NCBI RefSeq assembly: GCF_022662575.1
Contig: NZ_JALBFU010000015.1
Location: forward strand, 10,238 to 46,536
From: Luteimonas aquatica
GTDB taxonomy: Bacteria > Pseudomonadota > Gammaproteobacteria > Xanthomonadales > Xanthomonadaceae
DNA length: 36,299 nucleotides
Direction of reading: 5' to 3'
The position numbers and the translations under genes were made by a program. The notes beneath the pieces were generated by a model. It had not been told where the DNA came from and searched no databases. It worked only from the letters and a program-made list of their open reading frames with translations. Positions 24,075 to 33,098 of the stretch are shown here, piece after piece (the stretch's first letter is position 1; every line of letters starts with the position of its first letter).

Positions 24075-24247
24075 GCGGCCGGCCGCGCCCGGACTCCCAC
24101 ACCCCGGCGCCGGGCACCCGGGGCGAGGCCGCGCGGCCGCGCACCGGGTGCCGGGCGCGGGGGTGTGGTAGGCGGGGCGCGGCCGGCCGCGCCCGGACTA
24201 CCACTCCCCGGCGCCGGGCACCCGGTGCGAGGCCGCGCGGCGGCGCA
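24075..24247. repeat. Direct and inverted duplication of the terC 3' end
   Basis: Copy A (24075-24143) and copy B (24179-24247) are 69-bp direct repeats 104 bp apart with four mismatches. Copy B contains the last codons and stop of terC; in copy A the stop triplet is lost (ctc instead of cta). Between them, 24144-24167 is an inverted copy of the same core, so it can pair with either A (24098-24121) or B (24202-24225). Together with a GC-rich stretch from 24040, this fills the 231 bp between terC and lemA. Confidence 0.85.
24098..24167 (-). terminator. Large GC hairpin downstream of terC
   Basis: Arms 24098-24121 and 24144-24167 form a 24-bp stem with two mismatches; the 22-nt loop holds its own palindrome, gccgcgcggc. 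It stands directly after the terC stop on the minus strand and before lemA, where a terminator or transcript-processing hairpin would be expected. There is no T-tract. Confidence 0.55.
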
Positions 24248-24947
24248 TCAGCAGGTTGAACCACTCCACCATCACCGAGAAGCCCATGGCGAAGTAGATG
24301 TAGGGCTTGGGCACGTGCACGCCGAAGCCGTCCAGGATCAGCACCGCGCCGATCAGCAGGATGAAGGCCAGCGCCAGCATCTTCACGGTCGGGTTCTCGT
24401 CGATGAAGCGGCCCAGCGGGTTGGCGGCCAGCAGCATGATCGCCACCGCCAGCAGGATCGCGAACACCATGATCGGGATGTGCTGGGCCATGCCGACCGC
24501 GGTGATCACCGAGTCCAGCGAGAAGACGATGTCGATGACCGCGATCTGCGCGATCACCATCCAGAACACCGAGGAGGTCTTGGTGGTGCGCGGATCCTCG
24601 TCGTGCCCGCCGCTGATCAGGTCGCGGATTTCCATCGCGCCCTTCACCAGCAGGAAGATGCCGCCCAGGATCAGCACCAGGTCGCGGATCGAGATGCCCA
24701 TCCCGAAGATCGTGAACAGGTCGCGCTCCATGCGCGCCAGGAAGGCGAGCATGACCAGCAGCAGGATGCGGGTGATGCAGGCGACCGCGATGCCGATCTT
24801 GCGCGCCATCGGACGCTGGTGCTCGGGCAGGCGGCTGACCGCGATCGAGATGAAGACCAGGTTGTCGATGCCGAGCACGATCTCGAGCGCGCTCAGGGTC
24901 ACCAGGGTCAGCCAGGCGTCGGGGGAAGCAAGGAAGCTCAGATCCAT
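24198..24947 (-). CDS. TerC family integral membrane protein
   Basis: 249 residues, about seven membrane helices. The two TerC signature segments with membrane acidic residues are present: LEIVLGIDNLVFISIAVSRL (residues 21-40) and DIVFSLDSVITAVGMAQHI. Family members are linked to metal-ion (Mn) export and tellurium resistance; the substrate here is not known. The C-terminus MRRRAASHRVPGAGEW lies in the duplicated repeat, so its last residues may be recent additions. The ribosome site is purine-rich (gaaagaga) just before the ATG. A GATAAT at 24973-24968 (minus) is a possible -10 box without a clear -35. Confidence 0.9.
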   Translation of the reverse strand: MDLSFLASPDAWLTLVTLSALEIVLGIDNLVFISIAVSRLPEHQRPMARKIGIAVACITRILLLVMLAFLARMERDLFTIFGMGISIRDLVLILGGIFLLVKGAMEIRDLISGGHDEDPRTTKTSSVFWMVIAQIAVIDIVFSLDSVITAVGMAQHIPIMVFAILLAVAIMLLAANPLGRFIDENPTVKMLALAFILLIGAVLILDGFGVHVPKPYIYFAMGFSVMVEWFNLLMRRRAASHRVPGAGEW

Positions 24948-25002
24948 TCTCTTTCTCGTCTCATTGAATTATCTGGAAAGCGTGCGATGCCGCGCGATTC
25001 GG

Positions 25003-25739
25003 CGCTGACGCTGCGCGGGCATGCCGCGCAATGTCATGCGGCCCTCCCTGGCGCGAGTGTATCGGCTGCGGAGGGTCCGGCTCGGCCGTCCATGGCCGGG
25101 CGTTCGCTGACACTGCGCGGCATGCCGCGCAATGTCACGCTGCCTTCCCTGGCGCTAGTGTATCGGCTCCGGAAGGTCCGGCCCGGCCGTCCATGGCCGG
25201 GCGTTCGCTGCCCCTGCGCGGCATGCCGCGCCGCGACAGCGAACGCCCGGCCATGGACGGCCGGGCCGGACCTTCCGGAGCCGATACACTAGCGCCAGGG
25301 AAGGCCGCGTGACATTGCGCGGCATGCCGCGCAAGGTCACGCTGCCTTCCCTGGCGCAAGTGTATCGGCTACGGAAGGTCCGGCCCGGCCATCCATGGCC
25401 GGGCGTTCGCTGACGCTGCGCGGCATGCCGCGCAATGTCACGCTGCCTTCCCTGGCGCAAGAGGATCGGCTACGGAAGGTCCGGCCCGGCCGTCCATGGC
25501 CGGGCGTTCGCTGACGCTGCGCGGCATGCCGCGCAATGTCACGCTGCCGTCCCTGGCGCAAGTGTATCGGCTACGGAAGGTCCGGCCCGGCCGTCCATGG
25601 CCGGGCGTTCGCTGACGCTGCGCGGCATGCCGCGCAATGTCACGCTGCCTTCCCTGGCGCAAGTGTATCGGCTACGGAAGGTCCGGCCCGGCCGTCCATG
25701 GCCGGGCGTTCGCTGACGCTGCGCGGCATGCCGCGCAAA
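25003..25739. repeat. Array of ~101-bp palindrome-bearing tandem repeats
   Basis: The 799-bp gap between terC and dgkA is filled by a repeat with a 101-bp period. Full direct units start at 25101, 25404, 25505 and 25606; a divergent unit precedes them (25003-25100), a partial unit starts at 25202, one unit is inverted (25232-25316), one is 5'-truncated (25317-25403) and a stub runs 25707-25739. Each unit holds the 16-bp palindrome gcgcggcatgccgcgc, the hairpin cccggcc-gtccat-ggccggg, and ccttcc/ggaagg arms. The period is not a multiple of three, so the open frames across it are not genes. There are no unique spacers, so it is not CRISPR. Confidence 0.93.
25142..25305. repeat. Perfect 69-bp-arm inverted repeat (potential cruciform)
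   Basis: Left arm 25142-25210 and right arm 25237-25305 are exact reverse complements over 69 bp, separated by 26 bp that contain the palindrome at 25216-25231. The right arm is the inverted unit of the array; it shares the variants ctag and gctccgg with the unit starting at 25101, not with the later units, so it was copied from that neighbour. The inversion breakpoints fall at two copies of the 16-bp palindrome (25216-25231 and 25317-25332). Confidence 0.93.
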
Positions 25740-25746
25740 GCTTGCG

Positions 25747-26130
25747 TCAGCTCACCCAGCGCGGGAGGAGGATCGCGCCCCAGACCAGCAGCACGTTCAT
25801 CATCAGCACGAAGACCGCCGCCGACCCCATGTCCTTGGCGCGACCGGCCAGTTCATGGTGTTCCGGGCCGTAGCGTTCGATCACCGCCTCGACCGCCGAG
25901 TTCAGCAGCTCGATGGCCAGCACCAGCAGCATCGCGCCGATCAGCAGCGCGCGCTCCACGCCGTTCCCGCCCAGCCACCAGCCCAGCGGGGCCAGGATCA
26001 CGAACAGGTAGACCTCCAGGCGGAACGAGGACTCGTGCAGCCAGGCCGCGCGCAGTCCCTGCATCGACCACTTGGTCGCCAGCAGCAGCCGCGCGGGACT
26101 GCGCGGCAGATGTCCGAATTCGTCCGCCAT
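25747..26130 (-). CDS. dgkA: Diacylglycerol kinase DgkA
   Basis: 127 residues, three membrane helices. DgkA phosphorylates diacylglycerol to phosphatidic acid at the inner membrane, recycling the product of membrane-derived glucan synthesis. Motifs: RLLLATKWSMQGLRAAWLHESSFRLE (cited in part: GLRAAWLHESSFRLE), the signature LAIELLNSAVEAVIERYG with active-site Glu and Asn, and GRAKDMGSAAVF. Length is typical (E. coli 122). It begins 224 bp from the divergent SGNH hydrolase gene and ends 8 bp from the repeat array. Confidence 0.95.
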   Translation of the reverse strand: MADEFGHLPRSPARLLLATKWSMQGLRAAWLHESSFRLEVYLFVILAPLGWWLGGNGVERALLIGAMLLVLAIELLNSAVEAVIERYGPEHHELAGRAKDMGSAAVFVLMMNVLLVWGAILLPRWVS

Positions 26131-26150
26131 CGCGCAGGCGCCGGATCAGT

Positions 26151-26192
26151 GTCCCGCCGTCGCGGCGCGACGGACGGCCGGTGCGGCGGGAC
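26151..26192. other. Nested hairpin in the dgkA/SGNH divergent region
   Basis: Outer arms gtcccgccg (26151-26159) and cggcgggac (26184-26192) enclose an inner, overlapping stem ccgtcgc/gcgacgg (26157-26163 and 26167-26173). It lies 20 bp upstream of the dgkA start, in its likely 5' leader. A regulatory role is possible but unsupported. The rest of the 26131-26354 gap shows nothing distinct. Confidence 0.45.
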
Positions 26193-26354
26193 GTCGGGAT
26201 GCGGCCAGGGCCGGCGCGTCGATCGAGAGCATGCGGAAGGTCGATTCGGCCATGCGGCCGGATGCCCCATTCTGCCACAGGGCGCGCTCGCGCCGGTTTG
26301 CAATCGCCGGATCGTCCTGCTATCCCGTCCCTTTCCCGCCGCCTCCGAGACGCC

Positions 26355-27065
26355 ATGGCCCTGCTTCGCCCGTTCGTCCTCGCCCTGGCCGCGCTGTGGC
26401 TGGCCGGCGGCTGCGCCACGCCGCCCGCGCCCGGCCGGACCGCCGCGCATGCCGAGGCCGCGCTGGACCCCGTCTCCTCGCCCGACTGGGCCGGCGACAT
26501 GGCCCGTTTCGCCGCCGAGGACGGCGCCCGGCCGCCGCCGGCGCACCCGGTGGTGTTCACCGGCAGCTCCTCGGTGCGCCTGTGGACCGCCCTGGCCGAG
26601 GATTTTCCCGGCATACCGGTCCTCAACCGCGGTTTCGGCGGTTCGCAGCTGCGCGATGCGGTCTGGTACGCCGACCAGGTGGCGGTGCGCTACCGGCCAA
26701 GCCGGATCGTGCTGTACGCCGGCGACAACGACATCAACGCCGGACGCACGCCGGAGCAGGTATCCGCCGATTTCCGCGCTTTCGTCGCCCGCATCCGCCG
26801 CGACCTGCCGCGGGTGCCGATCGTGCTGCTCGCCATCAAGCCCAGCCTCGCCCGCCTGCCGCAACTGCCCGCGCAGCAGCGGGCAAACGCGCTGCTCGCC
26901 GCCGACGCCGCCGCGCTGCCCGGGGTGAGCTTCGTCGATGTCGCCACGCCGATGCTCGATGCCGCCGGCCGGCCGCGCGCGGAACTCTTCGTCGAGGACG
27001 GCCTGCACATGAACCGCCGCGGCTACGACCTGTGGCGCGGGATCCTGGCGCCGCACCTGCGCTAG
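26355..27065 (+). CDS. SGNH/GDSL-type hydrolase lipoprotein
   Basis: 236 residues. Signal sequence MALLRPFVLALAALWLAGGC with lipobox AGGC. The SGNH fold is shown by block I VVFTGSSSVRLW (nucleophile Ser in GSSS), block II NRGFGGSQLRDAVWY, block III YAGDNDINAGRTP (GDND), and block V EDGLHMNRRGYDLW (Asp and His of the catalytic site). Such enzymes cleave esters of lipids or of surface polysaccharides; the substrate cannot be told. It is convergent with the MacB-type permease gene, 9 bp apart, so the two must end transcription within each other or share a terminator. Confidence 0.9.
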   Translation: MALLRPFVLALAALWLAGGCATPPAPGRTAAHAEAALDPVSSPDWAGDMARFAAEDGARPPPAHPVVFTGSSSVRLWTALAEDFPGIPVLNRGFGGSQLRDAVWYADQVAVRYRPSRIVLYAGDNDINAGRTPEQVSADFRAFVARIRRDLPRVPIVLLAIKPSLARLPQLPAQQRANALLAADAAALPGVSFVDVATPMLDAAGRPRAELFVEDGLHMNRRGYDLWRGILAPHLR

Positions 27066-27074
27066 GCGCCCGTC

Positions 27075-28306
27075 CTACTGCTGGCGCAGCGCCTCGATCG
27101 GATCCAGCTGCGAGGCCTTGCGCGCCGGGTAGTAGCCGAAGAACAGGCCGGTGGCGATCGAGAACGCCGCCGCCAGCCCGACCACCTGCGCGTTGAGCGC
27201 CACCGGCAGCTCGCTGAACTTGCCCACCAGCAGCGCGCCGATCACGCCGATGCCGATGCCGATCACGCCGCCGATCAGCGAGATCAGCATCGCCTCAGCC
27301 AGGAACTGCCGGCGCACGTCGCGCGGCCCGGCGCCCACCGCCATGCGCAGGCCGATCTCGCGGATGCGCTCGGTCACCGACACCAACATGATGTTCATGA
27401 TGCCGATGCCGCCCACGATCAGGCAGATGGTCGCCACCGCGCCGAGCAGCTTCGACATCAGGTCGGTGGTGGCGGTGCGCGTCTTGACGATCTCGCTGAT
27501 GTTGCGGACGGTGAAGTCGTCGTCCTCGCCGGGCTTGATCTTGTGGCGCTGGCGCAGCAGCGCCTCGATCTCGGTCTGCACGTAGGCCAGGTCCTTGGCG
27601 TCGGAGACGGTGAGCGAGACCTGCATCACCGCGCTCGGCGGCAGGCCCATCATGCCCATCAGCCGGCGGCGCCCGGTTTCCAGCGGCACCATCACCACGT
27701 CGTCCTGGTCCTGGCCGAAGCCGCCCTGCCCCTTCGGCGCCAGCGTGCCGACCACGATGAAGGGCACGCGACCCAGGCGGATGGTCTGGCCGATGCCGTC
27801 GTCGTCGCCGAACAGGGTCCGCCGCACGGTGTCGCCGATCACCACTTCCTTGGCGGCGCTGCTGTAGTCCTGCGCGTCGAACAGGCTGCCGCTGGCCACC
27901 GTCCAGCTGTTGATGTCGAAGTAATCCGGCTGCACCGCCTGCCAGTTGGTCGCGGAATTGTTCTCCGCGTACACGACCTGGGTGTTGCCGCGCAAGGCGC
28001 CGGCCACGTACTGCACTTCCGGAAGTTCGGTGCGGATGGCCTCGACGTCGCCCTCGGTAAGCGTGAAGAAGCTGCTCGCGCTCATGCGCGCGCCGCCCGT
28101 CCCGCGGCCGGCGCCGGGATTGATGTCCAGCCGCTGCGAACCCAGCCCGGAGACCAGCTTGTCGATCTCCTTCTGCGTGCCCTGACCCACCGAGACCATC
28201 ACGATCACCGCGGCGATGCCGATGATCACGCCCAGCGAGGTCAGCGCGCTGCGCATCCAGTTGCCGCGCAGGGCGTAGATGGCGGTACGCAGGATGTCCG
28301 AGAAAT

Positions 28307-28310
<4 letters not shown>
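27075..28310 (-). CDS. MacB/FtsX-type ABC transporter permease
   Basis: 411 residues: N-terminal helix with RSALTSLGVIIGIAAVIVMVSVG (cited in part: LGVIIGIAAVIVMVSVG), a long periplasmic MacB_PCD domain (about 45-285), and three C-terminal helices with LIVGGIGIMNIMLVSVTER, REIGLRMAVGAGPRDVRRQFL and YPARKASQLDPIEALRQQ. Together with the neighbouring ATPase and MacA-like adaptor it would form a tripartite mechanotransmission pump. Unlike E. coli MacB, ATPase and permease are separate proteins. The start overlaps the ATPase stop by 4 bp (ATGA). Confidence 0.93.
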
Positions 28311-29034
<724 letters not shown>

Positions 29035-29038
<4 letters not shown>

Positions 29039-30549
29039 TCCTGCGCCGCCCGCTCGCCGGTGACGATCTGGTCGCCCTCGCGGACGTCGCCGGAAATCTC
29101 GGTGTTGCTGCCGTCGCTCACGCCCACGCGCACCATGACCCGCTGCGGCTTGTCGCCGACCAGCTTGTACAGCGGCGCGCGCTTGGCGCCGATCAGCGCC
29201 GAGATCTGCGCGTCCCACTGCTTCTGCTGGGCGGCGTCGAGCGTGGCGCGGAAGGCGGCGAACTGCTGGTTCATGCGCTCGACCATGCGCTGGCGCATCT
29301 GGCCCTGGGCATCGCCGCTGCCGCCCATGACGATGCGCATGCCGCCGCCACCGCCACGGCCGCCGAACAGCCGGTTGCCGCCCTCGGCCGCCTGCGGGGC
29401 CATGCGCGCGGCGATGCGCTGGCGCATGGCGGCGATGGCCTTGTCGAACTCGGCCTGTTGCGCGGGCGTCAGGCGCAGCTCGGCCGCGAAGCGGACCAGG
29501 TCGTCCGCCATGCCGCCGGGCCCGCGGCCGGAGGCCGCCGGCGCGTCCGCGTCCTCCTCGCCGGCCGGCTTGTAGCGCAGCGCCGCGTTGGACACCTTGA
29601 GCACGCCGTTGCGCTTGCTCACCTCGATCTCGGCGTTGACGGTCAGCCCCGGCAGCAGCGTGCCGTCGCTGTTGTCCACCGTCACGATCACCGGATAGGT
29701 GACGACGTTGTTGGTGGTGGTCGCCGACAGCCGCACCTGCTCCACCGTGCCGCGGAACTGGCGGTCGGGGAAAGCGTCGGCGGTGAAGGACACGCCCTGC
29801 CCGACCTTGACCTGGCCGATGTCGGATTCGTCCACCGCCAGCTCGATCTGCATCTTGCCCAGGTCCTCGGCGATCTTGAACAGCTCCGGCGCCTGCAGGC
29901 TGGCGGCCACGGTCTGGCCGGGCTCGATCGAACGGGTCAGCACCACGCCGTTGACCGGCGAGCGGATCACGGTGCGCTCGAGGTCGATGCGGGTGGTCTG
30001 GGTGGTCGCCGACTGCTGGCGGATCGTCGCCTGCGCCGCGTTGACCTGCGCCTGCGCCTGGTCGCGCGCCGCGCGCGCCAGGTCGACGTCGCTCCTGGCC
30101 ACCAGCTGCTGCGCGACCAGCTCGGACTTGCGCTGGTAGTCGAGCTCGGCGTTGCGCAAGGTCGCCTGCGCCTGGCGCAGCGCGGCCTCGGCGTTGGCGA
30201 TCTGCGCTGCGCCCTGCACCATCCGCGCCTCGTAGCTGCTCGGGTCGATGCGGGCGATGACCTGGTTCTTCTCGACCTTGTCGTTGTAGTCGACCAGCAC
30301 GTCGGTCACCTGGCCGGAGATCTGGCTGCCGACGGTGACCGTGGAGATCGCGCTCAGCGTGCCGGTGGCGGAGATCGCCACGCGGATGTCGCCGCGCTCC
30401 ACCGCCGTGGTGCGCCAGGTTCCGCCCTCGCCGGCGGCGGCGCGCTGCTGCCAGTACCAATAGCCGGCCACCGCGACCGCGGCCAGGACCGCGAGGACGG
30501 CGATGCGGCGCACCAGGCGCGCGGCGGGGGTCTTGCGGGATGTGCTCAT
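29035..30549 (-). CDS. MacA-like periplasmic adaptor with an inserted LTxxQ-like helical region
   Basis: 504 residues, about 130 longer than E. coli MacA. One N-terminal membrane helix (RRIAVLAVLAAVAVAGYWYW), lipoyl half-motif (residues 60-105: GTLSAISTVTVGSQISGQV), a coiled-coil hairpin (110-190), second lipoyl half (IRSPVNGVVLTRSIEPGQTV), and beta-barrel (230-320). Then, at about 330-455, an insert starting with Gly/Asp-rich linker holds ELRLTPAQQAEFDKAIAAMR and ATLDAAQQKQWDAQISAL with a Gly-rich loop GGRGGGGG between them. These resemble the LTxxQ motifs of Spy/CpxP chaperones. The membrane-proximal strands resume with YKLVGDKPQRVMVRVGVSDG. The ATG at 30549 has no strong ribosome site. It couples to the ATPase gene by a 4-bp overlap. 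Confidence 0.9.
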
Positions 30550-30614
30550 GCGATCGCCAGGAAATGGAGCCGATGCTGGGCAACGCACCAGGCCGGCCCG
30601 GGTTGACAGCGGCT

Positions 30615-30643
30615 ATTGTGGAGGACGGGACGGACGGCGTTAA
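30615..30643 (-). promoter_or_regulatory. Candidate promoter for the MacA-like operon
   Basis: On the minus strand TTAACG (30643-30638) and CACAAT (30620-30615) are separated by exactly 17 bp, 66 bp before the MacA-like ATG. Each matches the sigma-70 consensus at four of six positions (for CACAAT, four to TATAAT). The 241-bp gap between the kinase gene and this operon otherwise holds nothing I can name; it indicates that the transporter has its own promoter and is not simply read through from the two-component genes. Confidence 0.4.
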
Positions 30644-30790
30644 CCGCCCGGCCCGGCGCGCGTGCTGTAACCAGGATCACCGCATCAGGCGAAAGTTCCC
30701 GAAAAGCCACGGCGGCGGCGCTTTCGGAACCGCGGCGAGCCTTCCCGGCGGCGCACCCTGCGCCATGCCCGTGTCCCTCGATCGTGCCCC

Positions 30791-32098
30791 TCAAGCATGC
30801 CCCTCGGGCCCGCGCCGCGCGAAACCGACCGTCGCCGTGGTGCCCACGCCCGGCGCGCTGTCCAGCGTCATCTGCCAGCCGAAGCGTTCGCCGAGCCGAC
30901 GCACGATCGACAGCCCCATGCCCTTGCCGCCGCGTCCGAAGATGTCGGCGCGGTAGAACGGATCGTAGGCCTTGCTGAGGATCTCCGGCGACATGCCGAT
31001 GCCGGTGTCCTGGACGATGATGCGGTCGCTCTCCACGATCACCTCCACGCGCCCCTGGTCGGTGAAAGTGCAGGCGTTGTCGAGCAGCTTGTCGAGGATC
31101 ACCGCCAGCGCGCGCGGCGAGGCGTACAGGCGCGGCGCGGCGTAGGCGGTCACCACCAGCTCGACCGGCTTGTCGCGCAGGCGCATCCGCGCCTTCTCGG
31201 CTTCCTCGTCGACCACGGCGTTGACGTCGAAGTCCTCCAGCAGGGCGCCGTCGCCGCCCTCGCGCGCCAGGATCAGGAAGGCCTCGATCACCGCCTCCAT
31301 GTCGCGCCCGGCGCGCTGCATGCGGGCCAGCGCGCGCTGCTGCCGCGGCGAGACCTCGGCATCGGCCAGCATCATGTCGGTGGCCACCCGGATCACCGTG
31401 AGCGGCGTGCGCAGCTCGTGGCTGGCGTCGCGGGTGAAATCGCGCTCGCGCCGCACGAAGTCCTGCACGCGCTCGGCCAGCCCGCGCAGCGCGCGGCCGA
31501 GCTTCTGTACCTCGCTGCCCTCCTCGCCCGGGATGCGCTCGGACGCCAGCAGGTTGGCCATCGCGCCGGTGTCCGGATCGCCCGGCTGCCAGCGCGAGAC
31601 CTGCTCGGCCAGCCAGTTGACCGGCGTCACCAGCCGCTTGGAGGTGCGGTAGGTGAGCCAGGTGGCCCCGCACACGGCCAGCAGCGAGAGCAGGATCGAG
31701 GTCGCCCCGATCGAGAACACCGTGGTATCGGTCACCGGGAAGGACATCACCACGTACAGCCGCCCCTGCGGCCGCTGCTCGACCAGCACCTTGTAGGAGG
31801 TTCCCGGCAGGCGCGAGATGCCGGGCCGGAAGCCGCGCAGCGCCGCGGGCAGGCGCGCGGGCGAATCGCCCGGGGCGAGGAAATAGCCGCTGACGGTGGA
31901 GGTGGTCGGCAGCGGGAACGCCGGATCGCGCGCGCGCCCGGACCAGTAGTGCCCGGCCTCGGCATGCAGCCTGCGCTCGGTCGCCAGCTCGCGGATCACG
32001 GCGCCGGCGACGACGATGCCCACCGCGATGGCAAGGCTCATCAGCACCGCCTGCAGGATGAAGGCGTAGCGCAGCTTGCGTGGCAACCCCTGGGGCAT
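30791..32098 (-). CDS. Sensor histidine kinase
   Basis: 435 residues, inner membrane. Two membrane helices (about 11-35 and 126-150) flank a periplasmic sensor of about 90 residues containing WSGRARDPAFPLPTTSTVSG and YKVLVEQRPQGRLYVVMSF. A HAMP-like segment (RTSKRLVTPVNWLAEQV) follows, then the HisKA H-box RDFTRDASHELRTPLTVIR with phospho-acceptor His227, and the HATPase domain with N-box LDKLLDNACTF, G1 DTGIGM and GKGMGLSIVRRLGERFG. The partner is the regulator encoded 41 bp upstream. Signals are unknown; the adjacent transporter suggests envelope stress or peptide/antibiotic sensing. ATG 32098 follows naturally after the regulator. Confidence 0.93.
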   Translation of the reverse strand: MPQGLPRKLRYAFILQAVLMSLAIAVGIVVAGAVIRELATERRLHAEAGHYWSGRARDPAFPLPTTSTVSGYFLAPGDSPARLPAALRGFRPGISRLPGTSYKVLVEQRPQGRLYVVMSFPVTDTTVFSIGATSILLSLLAVCGATWLTYRTSKRLVTPVNWLAEQVSRWQPGDPDTGAMANLLASERIPGEEGSEVQKLGRALRGLAERVQDFVRRERDFTRDASHELRTPLTVIRVATDMMLADAEVSPRQQRALARMQRAGRDMEAVIEAFLILAREGGDGALLEDFDVNAVVDEEAEKARMRLRDKPVELVVTAYAAPRLYASPRALAVILDKLLDNACTFTDQGRVEVIVESDRIIVQDTGIGMSPEILSKAYDPFYRADIFGRGGKGMGLSIVRRLGERFGWQMTLDSAPGVGTTATVGFARRGPEGHA

Positions 32099-32139
32099 GG
32101 CGGCACCGTGCGGAGGGTGCGACAGCTTACTGCATCGCC

Positions 32140-32853
32140 TCAGGAGGGAGGCTGCTCGATGTCGGCGATGCGATAGCCGGCGCTCTGCACGGTGTGCAGC
32201 AGCTGCTTGCCGTAGGGCTTGTCGATGGTCTTGCGCAGGTTGTACAGATGGCTGCGCAGGGTGTCGGAGTCGGGCAGGCTGTTGCCCCAGATCTCGCGCT
32301 CGATCTCCTGCCGGTTGACCACGCGCGGCGATTCGCGCATCAGGATGGTCAGCAGCTTCAGGCCGATGGGCGAGAGCTGCAGCTCGACGCCGCCGCGGGT
32401 GGCGCGCAGCGAGGCCGGGTCGAGCACCAGGTCGGCGACCTTCAGCACCTCCGAACCCACCTGGCGGCGCTCGCGGCGGATCAGCGCGCGCAGCCGCGCC
32501 TCCAGTTCCTGGATCGCGAAGGGCTTGGTCAGGTAGTCGTCGGCGCCGGCGCCCAGGCCGGTGAGCTTCTCGTCCAGCGTGTCGCGCGCGGTGAGCATCA
32601 GCACCGGCGTCGACTTGCGGGCCTCCTCGCGCAGGCGCTTGCACACCTCGATGCCGTCCAGGCGCGGCAGCATCAGGTCCAGCACCACCACGTCGTAGCT
32701 GTTCTCCGAGGCCAGGCGGTAGCCGTCGAGCCCGTCGGTGGCGTAGTCGACCTCGAAGCCCTTGCCCTCGAGGTACTCGCCGACCATCTCCGAGATGTTG
32801 CGGTTGTCCTCGACGATCAGGACGAGCCCGCCCGGTTCCTGTGATCCACGCAT
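32140..32853 (-). CDS. OmpR-family response regulator
   Basis: 237 residues. Receiver domain (about 10-125) with acidic pocket VEDN, phospho-acceptor Asp59 in VVLDLMLPRLDG, Thr88 in MLTARD and Lys110 in YLTKPF; winged-helix DNA-binding domain (about 140-232) with RESPRVVNRQEIEREIWG, LRSHLYNLRKTIDKP and HTVQSAGYRI. It is promoter-proximal to the kinase gene and probably controls the transporter operon downstream and itself. I do not assign a symbol: the order resembles several Xanthomonas systems (ColRS/VgrRS among them) but the N-terminal sequence differs from what I recall of those. Confidence 0.94.
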   Translation of the reverse strand: MRGSQEPGGLVLIVEDNRNISEMVGEYLEGKGFEVDYATDGLDGYRLASENSYDVVVLDLMLPRLDGIEVCKRLREEARKSTPVLMLTARDTLDEKLTGLGAGADDYLTKPFAIQELEARLRALIRRERRQVGSEVLKVADLVLDPASLRATRGGVELQLSPIGLKLLTILMRESPRVVNRQEIEREIWGNSLPDSDTLRSHLYNLRKTIDKPYGKQLLHTVQSAGYRIADIEQPPS

Positions 32854-33002
32854 AACTGCTCCCGGGTTTGCGCCGGCTTGGACAGAACGATCCCGGCCCG
32901 GCGGAGGCGCTCCCGATTCGGACCGCCCGCCTTGCCAGACCCGCGCCGCCGCCCGAAGCGGGGGCGCCGCATCATCCTGAAGACCCGGAACCCAATCGTT
33001 AA

Positions 33003-33027
33003 TGAAGGCCTCTTCAGCTTTGTGAAG
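33003..33027. promoter_or_regulatory. TGAAG half-site cluster between the regulator and DUF486 genes
   Basis: Three pentamers lie in 25 bp: tgaag (33003-33007), cttca (33012-33016, the reverse complement) and tgaag (33023-33027); the two direct copies are 20 bp apart. The site is 150 bp upstream of the response-regulator ATG on one side and 72 bp before the DUF486 ATG on the other. Repeated half-sites with helical-turn spacing are what OmpR-type regulators bind, so autoregulation is plausible. The surrounding bases (about 32990-33035) are AT-richer than the rest of the region. Confidence 0.35.
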
Positions 33028-33098
33028 ATTGCGATCCCGTCGGTGGAGGGAGCGTGAAGGTGGTTACGCTTTGCACCCCGCCCCGCCGACTCTCCGCC

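Noticed and set aside
25003..25739. CRISPR array or integron cassette array
   Set aside because: The ~101-bp units are contiguous with no unique spacers and no cas genes nearby; no attC core (GTTRRRY) or integrase was found.
24981..25873. Repeat-encoded proteins from open frames across the 101-bp array
   Set aside because: Frames exist on both strands only because the repeats are GC-rich and stop-poor; the 101-bp period shifts frame at each unit and no ribosome sites or domains are seen.
30603..30608. TTGACA on the plus strand as a promoter -35
   Set aside because: The hexamer is perfect, but no -10-like sequence lies 15-19 bp downstream and no plus-strand gene follows.
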